Made by a program: the position numbers and the translations under genes
Part shown: positions 7,018-13,370 of the stretch, one piece after another
Layout of the letters: every line of letters begins with the position of its first letter
Position numbering within the stretch: the stretch's first letter is position 1
DNA from: Candidatus Manganitrophaceae bacterium
GTDB taxonomy: Bacteria > Nitrospirota > Nitrospiria > SBBL01 > Manganitrophaceae
NCBI GenBank assembly: GCA_004297235.1
Contig: SCUR01000075.1
Span: 1 to 13,370 of the forward strand
Direction: 5' to 3'
DNA length: 13,370 nucleotides
The notes under the pieces: model-generated
What the model was told of the DNA's origin: nothing
The model's input: only the letters and a program-made list of their open reading frames with translations
Databases searched by the model: none

Positions 7018-7110
7018 ACGTGAGGAGTGAATAGTTAGGAGTGAGGAGTAAATGCAAAAGATAAGATCTAAATTTTTTCCTCCTTACTCCTCACCCCTAA
7101 CTCCTTACGC
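7018..7110. repeat. Heptamer-built inverted repeat element, copy B
   Basis: The left arm (7020-7054) has tandem heptamers GTGAGGA/GTTAGGA with variants. The right arm (about 7079-7108) has the reverse-complement units (CTCCTTA/CTCCTCA), around an AT-rich centre with AGATCT (7065-7070). Outer ends are ACG and CGC. It is the same family as copy A, with a longer centre and different unit variants, so the two are not recent identical copies. The right arm contains the last codons and stop of the aminotransferase gene; the left end adjoins the promoter of the DUF1841 operon. Confidence 0.8.
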
Positions 7111-8278
7111 CGTTGAAATAGGAGAGCATTTTAAAAAGGCTCTGTTCCAGCGGCCCCGGCTCTGACGCGAAACTCAGCACCAGATGAGGCGGATCGAGGT
7201 CGTAGAAGAATCCGGGGTGGAGAAGAAGGGCATGTTTCTTTAGTAGATCGAGGGCGATCTCCTCTTCGTCGGCCTTCGGATCGTTGATTCGGACGGTGAG
7301 ATAAAAGCCCCCCTCCGGCGGGACGAGGGAGAGCCGTTCCGATCGGGAGAGAAGATCGACGGCGATTCGAGCCCGCTCCCGAATGGCCGACTGATAGTCC
7401 GGAATAAAATTTTTCGCCCCTTCGAAAAGAGCGGGGACGGCGAATTGAGCGATTTCGTTGACCGGGAGAAAGGTGTCGGAGATCGTCTCCAGGGCGGACA
7501 ATGCCTTTTGGACGAGCGGGGCTTCTCCGGAGAGGGCGATCCAGCCGATCTTCATCCCGGGCAGGGCAAGCATCTTAGAAAAACCGTTTAGCGTGAGGAC
7601 AAGCGGCGCGTTCGTTGCCGCCGGGCGGGGGAGCCGGTTTTGCCGGAAGAGAAAGGGGCTGAAGACTTCGTCGGAGAGGATCGGAAGACGGTGGCGGGCG
7701 GCGATCTCGGCGAGACGGGTCACTTCGTCCTCCTGGGCCGCGGCGCCGGTCGGGTTGTGGGGGGAGATCAGAATGATCGCCCGCGTTCGAGGCGTGATTT
7801 GGGATTCGAGATGATCGAGATCGATCGTCCATCGATCGGCCTCGCGAAGACGATAATCGACCATGCGGACGCCGGCGAGTGTGGCGATGGCGTCGAAGAG
7901 GGGATAGGTCGGCCGAGGGGAGAGGATCTCGTCTCCCGGTCCGGCGAAGAGCTTGAAAGCATACCAGTACGAAAGGCTGGTTCCCGGTGTGACGACGATC
8001 TGCTCGGGGGGGATGGAGAGCCCTTCTTCCCGATAGGAACGGCTAATCGCTTCGCGGGCGATCGGCTGGCCGAGCGGATTGGGTTTATAGATTCGGGCTT
8101 GTTCGGCGGCAGATGCGAGGGCTTGGTTTAGAATCGATTGCGGGTAGAGAATGCCATGGTGATGGACGTTTCCGGAGACGAGGTCGATGACCTTTTTGCC
8201 TTGGGCCAGGAGCCTGTCCCGTTCCCGGTAGAGGGGGTTGGTTTCTCCATGGAAGTGATCAGCGATTTCGGAAAACAT
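7097..8278 (-). CDS. Class I/II PLP-dependent aminotransferase
   Basis: The 393-aa protein is a fold-type I aminotransferase. It shows SPHNPTG (172-178), SDEV (202-205, with the PLP-ring aspartate D203) and NGFSK with the Schiff-base lysine K235, followed by MKIGW. The C-terminal motif that usually reads R-[IL]-S-[FY]-A, whose arginine binds the substrate carboxylate, here reads VLSFA with V367 in place of Arg. I cannot name the substrate; alanine-, aspartate- or methionine-type assignments would be guesses. The ATG at 8278 has no Shine-Dalgarno sequence but lies 8 bases after a strong -10 box. The last four residues (GVRS) and the stop codon fall in or at the edge of repeat copy B. It appears to be transcribed alone, separated from the kinase genes by its own promoter. 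Confidence 0.9.
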   Translation of the reverse strand: MFSEIADHFHGETNPLYRERDRLLAQGKKVIDLVSGNVHHHGILYPQSILNQALASAAEQARIYKPNPLGQPIAREAISRSYREEGLSIPPEQIVVTPGTSLSYWYAFKLFAGPGDEILSPRPTYPLFDAIATLAGVRMVDYRLREADRWTIDLDHLESQITPRTRAIILISPHNPTGAAAQEDEVTRLAEIAARHRLPILSDEVFSPFLFRQNRLPRPAATNAPLVLTLNGFSKMLALPGMKIGWIALSGEAPLVQKALSALETISDTFLPVNEIAQFAVPALFEGAKNFIPDYQSAIRERARIAVDLLSRSERLSLVPPEGGFYLTVRINDPKADEEEIALDLLKKHALLLHPGFFYDLDPPHLVLSFASEPGPLEQSLFKMLSYFNGVRS

Positions 8279-8286
8279 ATGGGGGG

Positions 8287-8315
8287 ATTTTAATCCGGTA
8301 AGCTCAAAAGATCAA
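8287..8315 (-). promoter_or_regulatory. Predicted promoter of the aminotransferase gene
   Basis: On the minus strand TTGATC (8315-8310) and TAAAAT (8292-8287) are 17 bases apart, matching consensus at 4 of 6 and 5 of 6 positions. The expected start of transcription is 2-3 bases before the ATG at 8278, and no ribosome-binding site is visible, so a leaderless mRNA is likely. The -35 box is one arm of a perfect GATCAA/TTGATC palindrome. Confidence 0.5.
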
Positions 8316-8326
8316 TCCTCTTGATC
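8306..8326 (-). terminator. Weak hairpin with T-run after the hybrid kinase gene
   Basis: On the minus strand GATCAA (8326-8321) and TTGATC (8315-8310) form a 6-bp stem with a 5-base loop, followed by four T (8309-8306). It lies 15 bases after the stop of the hybrid kinase. The stem is short and AT-rich, so termination would be weak. The same palindrome overlaps the aminotransferase -35 box and could instead be an operator. Confidence 0.3.
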
Positions 8327-8340
8327 CCGACTGATCATTC

Positions 8341-10290
8341 TCATGCCGCTTCAGGTTTCGCCGCATCCGTCGGCGGTTCAAGAAGATCGTGGACTTTCGC
8401 GACCAGTTCCGACGGGCTGAACGGTTTGAGAAGGAGGGGGGGATTGTTTTTTTTGAGCCACTCTTGGTGGGCGGGGAGATCGGTGTAGCCGCTGACGAAA
8501 AGAAATTTGGTTCCCGGTTTGATCGTTTGAACCCGCTCGTAGAATTCCCTTCCATTCATCTTCGGCATCACGAGATCGGAGATAACGACTGGGACCGGAT
8601 CGGTCTGTTGCTCGATCTGACGGAGGCCCTCTTCTCCGTTCTCGGCCAGAAGGACGGGATGACCCCGCTCCTCTAAGCTCCGCTGGAAAACCGTCCTCAG
8701 AAGCGGGTCGTCTTCGACGATGAGAATTTTTTCGGATCGTCGGGGAAGATGCCGGGTGAATTCCCGGCCGGGCGCGGCGTGCGCTGATTTTTCAACGGCC
8801 GGGAGGAAGACTTTGAAGGTCGATCCCTTTCCGATCCGGCTCTCGACGGTGACCCAGCCGCCATGTTGGCCGACGATCCCGTGAACGATTGAAAGACCCA
8901 AGCCGGTCCCGTGATCGGGATCTTTTGTTGAAAAGAACGGGTCGAAAATCCGTTCGATGGTTTTTTCATCCATCCCGACACCGGTATCGGAGACGGATAG
9001 AAGGACATAGTCGCCGGGGTGAATGAAGGGGGTTTCTCGAATGTCCGATTCCGTCAAAGAGAGGTTCTTCGTTTGCAGGATGAGCCGTCCCCCCGCCGGC
9101 ATGGCATCGCGTGCATTGACGCAGAGATTCAATATCACCTGCTCAATTTGCGAGAGATCGGCATGTACGTTTTTTAAATGCGGATCAGGGTGAAAGGTCA
9201 TCTCGATCTCTTCGCTTAAGACCTTTTCAAGAAGGGGAAGCAGTTCGAGGAGAACCGTATTGAGATTCAGAGGGGTCGGCTCGATCACCTGCCGGCGTCC
9301 GAAGGCCAGCAATTGCCGGATCATCTTGGAAGCCTTCCAGACCAACTGGCGGATATGGGTGAGGTAGCTGTGGAGGGGATGCGTCTCGTCGATTTTAAGA
9401 AGGGAGAGATCGGTGTAACCGAGAATGCCGGTTAAGACATTGTTAAAGTCATGGGCGATCCCGCTTGCGAGCCGGCCGAGGCTCTCCATCTTTCGCACCT
9501 GAAAAAGCTGCCGCTCCAATGCTTTCCGTTCCGTGTTGTCGAAGAGGTACCCTTTAAATTCGATCAACTTGTTTTCCGGGTCGAAACGGCCGACCACGTT
9601 GGCGATGGCATCGACGCGGGCTCCGCCGGGACAACGGAGCTCGACCTCGCACCATTGGAGTTTTCTTTTTTCCCGGAGCGCGTCGATAAAACGGTCCCAA
9701 GCGGTGCGGTCGGGAAAGAGCGATTTTAAGTCGTGAGAGGCCGCTTCCTCCGTGGAGGAAAATCCGAAAAGACGGACAAAGGAAGGGTTGCAGACGAGGA
9801 TCTCTCCGCCCGGGGTGGAGATGAAGTCGGCGCTGAGATCTTCTTCGAAGAACCGTCGATATTTTTCTTCAGACTCCCGCAACGACGCCTCCGCGCTGCG
9901 CAGCGCCGCGCGATTGACCGCCTCCTTCAACTCGCGCCGGACCGTTTCATTCAGGCGGGTCAGATTGTCTTTCATGAGATAGTCGTTCGCTCCGGCCCGC
10001 ATGGCGGCGGCGGCGGTCTCCTCGCCGATGCTCCCGGTGACGATGATAAAGGGGATGTCTTGGTTCTTTTGCTTAAGAATCGAAAGCGCGGCGACGGCAT
10101 TAAAGTGGGGCATTTTATAGTCTGCAAGAATAATGTCCCATGTTTGACGCTCAAGCGCAGCGGTCATTCCCTCCGGTGTGTCTACCCGCTCGTGGGTCGG
10201 ATCGAAACCGCCCCGTTCCAGTTCAAGCAGCAACAGGGCCGTGTCATCCGGGGAATCTTCAAGAATGAGCGTGCGCAATGGGGTGGCCAT
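8341..10290 (-). CDS. Hybrid histidine kinase: receiver-PAS-HisKA-HATPase-receiver
   Basis: The 649-aa protein has no membrane segment and should be cytoplasmic. Order: N-terminal receiver (1-125; acidic E11/D12, phospho-acceptor D57 in LADYKMP, K107); PAS (about 140-255, with FISTPGGEILVCNPSF); HisKA with H280 in SGIAHDFNN; HATPase with N392 in NLCVNARDA, DTGVGM (435-440) and GTGLGL (461-466); and a C-terminal receiver (520-640; D572 in SDLVMP, K622 in LKPF). The SGIAHDFNN type is common in hybrid kinases whose own receiver takes the phosphate. The start at 10290 is chosen over the ATG at 10302 because GGAGG sits five bases before it and overlaps the upstream ATG region. It follows the receiver-HisKA_3 kinase by 25 bases. 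Its first receiver is a close paralogue of that neighbour's receiver. The signal sensed by its PAS is unknown. Confidence 0.92.
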   Translation of the reverse strand: MATPLRTLILEDSPDDTALLLLELERGGFDPTHERVDTPEGMTAALERQTWDIILADYKMPHFNAVAALSILKQKNQDIPFIIVTGSIGEETAAAAMRAGANDYLMKDNLTRLNETVRRELKEAVNRAALRSAEASLRESEEKYRRFFEEDLSADFISTPGGEILVCNPSFVRLFGFSSTEEAASHDLKSLFPDRTAWDRFIDALREKRKLQWCEVELRCPGGARVDAIANVVGRFDPENKLIEFKGYLFDNTERKALERQLFQVRKMESLGRLASGIAHDFNNVLTGILGYTDLSLLKIDETHPLHSYLTHIRQLVWKASKMIRQLLAFGRRQVIEPTPLNLNTVLLELLPLLEKVLSEEIEMTFHPDPHLKNVHADLSQIEQVILNLCVNARDAMPAGGRLILQTKNLSLTESDIRETPFIHPGDYVLLSVSDTGVGMDEKTIERIFDPFFSTKDPDHGTGLGLSIVHGIVGQHGGWVTVESRIGKGSTFKVFLPAVEKSAHAAPGREFTRHLPRRSEKILIVEDDPLLRTVFQRSLEERGHPVLLAENGEEGLRQIEQQTDPVPVVISDLVMPKMNGREFYERVQTIKPGTKFLFVSGYTDLPAHQEWLKKNNPPLLLKPFSPSELVAKVHDLLEPPTDAAKPEAA

Positions 10291-10315
10291 GGCTCCCTCC
10301 ATTTTTAATAAACAC

Positions 10316-11440
10316 TTAATCTCCCGCTTCAGGAGAGGCAGACGGCGGGCCTGCCTTCAGCGGAATTTTCAGGTGAACATGGGTCCCTTTTTTGGAGGCG
10401 CCGCTGATGCGTATCTCGCCGTTGAGCAGGAGCACCCGCTCCCGCATTCCGAGAAGCCCAAGCGATTTCGGATTGAAGCGCTCTTCCGCCGTGATCCCGC
10501 GGCCATTGTCTTTAATATCCACATAGAGGCGACCCGCTTTCTCTTTGATTCGGATCTCAACCCGGGTGGCGCCGGCGTGTCGGACGATATTGGTCAACAC
10601 TTCCTGGAAGATCCGAAAGACGGCGGTCGCCTGCTCGTGATCGAGCTGAACGATCTGAAGGTCCGTATGAAGCCGGCAGGCGATCCCGGTCCGTTGTTGA
10701 AATTCAGAGGCCTGCCACTCAATCGCCGCCATCAGGCCGAGGTCGTCCAGAATGCCCGGCCTTAACTCGGTCGCGATCTTTTGGACCGTCTTGATTGCGG
10801 TGTCGACCATGTCCGATGTTGTTTTGAGTCTTTCCTCGATATCCGTTTTTGCCTCGGAGTGGCCCTCTTGTTTCACGATACGTTTTCGTAGAAGAGAGAG
10901 CTCGTATTTGATGCTGGTGAAAAGCTGGCCCAATTCGTCGTGAATTTCACGCGAGATCCAGGCTCTCTCTTTCTCCCGGATGGAATTGAGACGGGCGGCC
11001 AGATCCCGGAGTTGTTGACGGGAGTTCTTTAATTCATCATCGGCCTGCCGATGTTCGCGCCGGCGGACGGCCTCTTGCATTTCCCGCTCGATCGCCGGAC
11101 TGAGCCTCGATAGATTGTCTTTCATCATATAGTCATGCGCGCCCGCCTTCATCGCACGGACGGCAATCTCTTCACCGATGCTGCCGGTCACGATGATGAA
11201 CGGAATATCGAGCCCGGCCTCTTTAATCAGACGCATCGCCGCAAGCGCATTGAAGCGCGGCATCGTGTAATCGGAGACGACCACGTCCCAAGGGCTTTGG
11301 CGGAGGGCGTCGATCATCTCTTCGGGGATTTCAACCCGTTTGTAAACCGGATTGTAGCCCCGCTCTTTCAACGTTTCCAGAACCAACGCGGTGTCGTCTT
11401 CCGAGTCCTCTACGATTAATACCCGAAGTGATTTTTTCAT
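10316..11440 (-). CDS. Receiver-headed NarL/DegS-type histidine kinase (receiver-HisKA_3-HATPase)
   Basis: The 374-aa cytoplasmic protein has an N-terminal receiver (1-125; E11/D12, phospho-acceptor D57 in SDYTMP, K107 in MMKDN). A coiled-coil stretch (about 125-158) leads to a HisKA_3 dimerisation domain with H167 in SREIHDELGQ. The HATPase follows, with N284 in VLTNIVRHA, DNGRG (311-315) and GLLGMRER (328-335). HisKA_3 kinases usually phosphorylate NarL/LuxR-type regulators, but none is encoded here. The kinase is probably controlled by phosphorylation of its own receiver rather than by a sensor domain. The start at 11440 is preferred over a TTG at 11479 because it begins directly with the receiver fold; only two bases separate it from the stop of the preceding response regulator, which suggests coupled translation. 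Confidence 0.9.
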   Translation of the reverse strand: MKKSLRVLIVEDSEDDTALVLETLKERGYNPVYKRVEIPEEMIDALRQSPWDVVVSDYTMPRFNALAAMRLIKEAGLDIPFIIVTGSIGEEIAVRAMKAGAHDYMMKDNLSRLSPAIEREMQEAVRRREHRQADDELKNSRQQLRDLAARLNSIREKERAWISREIHDELGQLFTSIKYELSLLRKRIVKQEGHSEAKTDIEERLKTTSDMVDTAIKTVQKIATELRPGILDDLGLMAAIEWQASEFQQRTGIACRLHTDLQIVQLDHEQATAVFRIFQEVLTNIVRHAGATRVEIRIKEKAGRLYVDIKDNGRGITAEERFNPKSLGLLGMRERVLLLNGEIRISGASKKGTHVHLKIPLKAGPPSASPEAGD

Positions 11441-11442
11441 TC

Positions 11443-11883
11443 CTATCTCACAGGGGGAGGTTCGTTTAAGAGAAGCCAATAGAGGCCGAGTTGCTTCACC
11501 GCATCGGTGAACTGGTGGAAATCGACCGGCTTTCGAACATAGCTGTTTGCCCCGAAGCTGTATCCGGCGAGGAGGTCCTGCTCTTCGTTCGATGAGGTGA
11601 GAATGACGACCGGAAGGAATTTTGTCCGGTCATCGGCGCGAATCGCGCGAAGGACATCGAGGCCGTCGAGCTTCGGGAGCTTCAAATCGAGGAGAACCAC
11701 TTGAGGCTTGTCGTTGAGATCTCGTCCGGCATATCTTCCTCTCCCGAACAGGTAATCGAGCGCTTCGACGCCGTCGTGGGCGACCACGATTTCGTTGAGA
11801 AGGTTGTTCTCTTGAAGCGCCATCCGGGTGAGCATCTCGTCGTCCGGATTATCTTCCACCAGCAGGATGGTTTTCTTCGGCAT
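11443..11883 (-). CDS. Rcp1-like single-domain response regulator
   Basis: The 146-aa protein is a lone receiver domain with no output domain. It shows VEDNPDD (9-15), phospho-acceptor D66 in VLLDLKLP, T96/S97 in ILTSS and K118 in RKPVDF. The long insert with DYLFGRGRY and the C-terminal GLYWLLLNEPPP are typical of the Rcp1 group, partners of phytochrome-like kinases in cyanobacteria and many other bacteria. It begins 9 bases after the stop of the PAS kinase, behind AAGGAA, and is followed after two bases by the receiver-HisKA_3 kinase. It is most likely the phosphate acceptor of the preceding kinase, acting by protein-protein contact or as a shuttle to the next kinases. Confidence 0.93.
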   Translation of the reverse strand: MPKKTILLVEDNPDDEMLTRMALQENNLLNEIVVAHDGVEALDYLFGRGRYAGRDLNDKPQVVLLDLKLPKLDGLDVLRAIRADDRTKFLPVVILTSSNEEQDLLAGYSFGANSYVRKPVDFHQFTDAVKQLGLYWLLLNEPPPVR

Positions 11884-11892
11884 GGGGGTTCC

Positions 11893-13370
11893 TTATCCAA
11901 GGGTGAAGTAGAAAGCGGCCCCTTTCTCCACCTCTCCTTCGGCCCAGACTTTTCCGCCGTGGCGATGGATGATCCGCTGAACGGTGGCGAGGCCGATTCC
12001 CGTTCCCGGAAACTCGCTCAGGCTGTGGAGACGCTGAAAGGGGGTGAAGAGCTTGTCGGCATAAGCCATGTCGAACCCCGCCCCATTGTCTCGTACAAAG
12101 TAGACCTGCTTTCCTTCCTGCTCGATCCGGCCGAATTCGATCATTGCGGACGGACGGTTCAACGTGAATTTCCAAGCGTTTCCCAGGAGGTTTTCCAGAG
12201 CGATTCTCAGGAGGCGGGGGTCTGCCGATGCCTTCAGATCGTCCTGGATGAGGAAGGTCACCTTCCGTTCGGGCTCGGAATGCTGAAGTTCTTCGGCGAT
12301 GGTTTTGGCAAGGGAGCTCAGATCAACCGGCTTTTGATGCATTTCGCTTCGGGTGATACGGGAGAGATTCAGCAGATCTTCGATCAGCTCTCCCATCCGG
12401 CGGCTGGCGGCATCCACCCGTTGCAGAAAGTCTTTACCCTCTGGGTCGAGCCGGTCGGCATACCTCAGCAGGAGGACCCGGCTGAATCCGCTGATCCCCC
12501 GAAGCGGCGCCCGCAGATCGTGCGAGACGGAGTAGCTGAACGACTCCAGTTCCTTGTTGGTCGCTTCGAGCTGGGCCGTCCGCTCGGCGACGCGGCGTTC
12601 CAGATCCAAGTTCAATTTCTTGATCTCTTCTTCGGCCCGTTTCCGTTCGGTGATATCGAGCATCGCGCCGATCATCCGGACCGGTCTTCCGTTCTGATCG
12701 TGAACGACATAGCCCCGGTCGAAAACGGCGACGTAACTTCCGTCTCTCCGACGGAATCGATACTCACCCGACCAAAACTGGTGCCCCTGTTTGATTGCGG
12801 CATCGACCTCCGAGAGGATCCACCCTTTGTCTTCGGGGTGAATCCGGTTGGTCCAGGACTCGACCCCCGATTCGATCTCCTCGGGTTGATAGCCGAACAG
12901 GGTCTGGAACCGTTCGTTCCATTGAACGGCATTCGTCACCAGATCCCAATCCCAGATGGCGTCGTTGGTGGCGCGGGAGGCGAGTTGGAAGCGTTCCTCG
13001 CTTTTGCGAAGCGCCTCTTCCGCCTGTTTGCGTTCGGTAATATCCATGACCACGCCGATCATCCGCACCGGCCGACCCGACTCATCAAAGAGTGGTTCCC
13101 CCTGGCCGGCAATCCAATGGACACTTCCGTCGGACCAAACGACCCGATATTCAATGCGGAAATTTGAATGCTCGGCGATCGCCCTTGCCGTCGCGCGCTT
13201 CACTCCATCGCGGTCGTCGGGATGGAGGCGCGCCTCAAACTCCTCGTAGGTCCCTTTAAAGGTGCCGGGCGCCATCTCCCACAAGGCCTCGTGCCTGGAG
13301 GACCAGACGATTTTGCCGGTCGTTAGGTTCCAATCCCATGTTCCGATCCGGCCGGCCTGCAGCGTCAGCC
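11893..13370 (-). CDS. PAS-PAS histidine kinase (HisKA-HATPase), 5' end cut by the window
   Basis: The reading frame stays open to the right edge; the true start lies outside. The visible protein has a PAS/PAC unit (from about 13358, with GRIGTWDWNL, then LHPDDRDGV and GVVMDITERK), a second PAS/PAC unit (AIWDWDLV, IHPEDKGW, GAMLDITERK), a coiled-coil linker, HisKA with the phospho-histidine in YSVSHDLRAPLRG (His codon at 12520-12522), and a HATPase with LENLLGNAWKFT, DNGAGFD and GTGIGLA. The HisKA/HATPase style is that of phytochrome-like kinases, which pair with Rcp1-type regulators such as the one 9 bases downstream. Both PAS domains are of the PAS_3 type; no heme, flavin or bilin cysteine signature is evident. 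Upstream sensor or membrane domains may exist beyond the window. Confidence 0.92.
   Translation of the reverse strand, partial: LTLQAGRIGTWDWNLTTGKIVWSSRHEALWEMAPGTFKGTYEEFEARLHPDDRDGVKRATARAIAEHSNFRIEYRVVWSDGSVHWIAGQGEPLFDESGRPVRMIGVVMDITERKQAEEALRKSEERFQLASRATNDAIWDWDLVTNAVQWNERFQTLFGYQPEEIESGVESWTNRIHPEDKGWILSEVDAAIKQGHQFWSGEYRFRRRDGSYVAVFDRGYVVHDQNGRPVRMIGAMLDITERKRAEEEIKKLNLDLERRVAERTAQLEATNKELESFSYSVSHDLRAPLRGISGFSRVLLLRYADRLDPEGKDFLQRVDAASRRMGELIEDLLNLSRITRSEMHQKPVDLSSLAKTIAEELQHSEPERKVTFLIQDDLKASADPRLLRIALENLLGNAWKFTLNRPSAMIEFGRIEQEGKQVYFVRDNGAGFDMAYADKLFTPFQRLHSLSEFPGTGIGLATVQRIIHRHGGKVWAEGEVEKGAAFYFTLG

Noticed and set aside
11441..11479. TTG start adding 13 residues to the receiver-HisKA_3 kinase
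   Set aside because: The added residues lie inside the preceding response-regulator gene and outside the receiver fold; the ATG at 11440 fits better.
11701..13167. 488-codon open frame on the plus strand, antisense to the PAS kinase and response regulator
   Set aside because: It mirrors well-conserved kinase and receiver motifs on the other strand and has no family pattern of its own.

Overview
This window is ordinary chromosomal DNA with a moderately high GC content from a free-living bacterium with Gram-negative-like gene content. The proteins (NYN/OST-HTH RNase-like protein, RecQ, CorA, a CSENC-type BioB, a DUF1841 protein, Bcp peroxiredoxin, and many PAS/receiver histidine kinases) would suit Nitrospirota or a similar deep-branching phylum. 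That placement is an impression from protein style, not something proved here. I see no tRNA, rRNA, CRISPR array, transposase or phage gene. Coding is dense, and no gap reaches 300 bases.

Layout. (1) Plus strand, 126-5072: an NYN-domain protein with a C-terminal OST-HTH domain, carrying its own promoter and terminator; recQ and corA, joined by a 4-base ATGA overlap; then, after a repeat element, bioB. (2) Minus strand, 5030-6966: DUF1841 protein, Bcp-type peroxiredoxin and a DipZ-like thioredoxin-fold protein, a likely redox operon behind a good promoter. Its last gene overlaps the 3' end of bioB by 43 bp, tail to tail. (3) Minus strand, 7097-8278: a class I/II aminotransferase with its own promoter. 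(4) Minus strand, 8341 to the right edge: four signalling genes in a row. They are a PAS-PAS histidine kinase (cut by the window edge), an Rcp1-like single-domain response regulator, a receiver-HisKA_3 kinase and a receiver-PAS-HisKA-receiver hybrid kinase. None of the visible proteins has a DNA-binding output domain, so they look like a phosphorelay module whose output lies elsewhere.

Points that stand out. The BioB keeps the radical-SAM cysteines and the substrate asparagines, but three of the four residues that hold the sacrificial [2Fe-2S] cluster in E. coli BioB are replaced. Two intergenic elements (3942-4025 and 7018-7110) are large imperfect hairpins whose arms are tandem heptamers of consensus GTNAGGA; the second supplies the stop codon of the aminotransferase. 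Two minus-strand genes have near-consensus promoters whose -10 boxes end only 8-9 bases before the ATG, which suggests leaderless mRNAs. The two receiver-headed kinases share a duplicated N-terminal receiver fused to unrelated kinase types. The RecQ appears to lack the winged-helix part of the RQC region.
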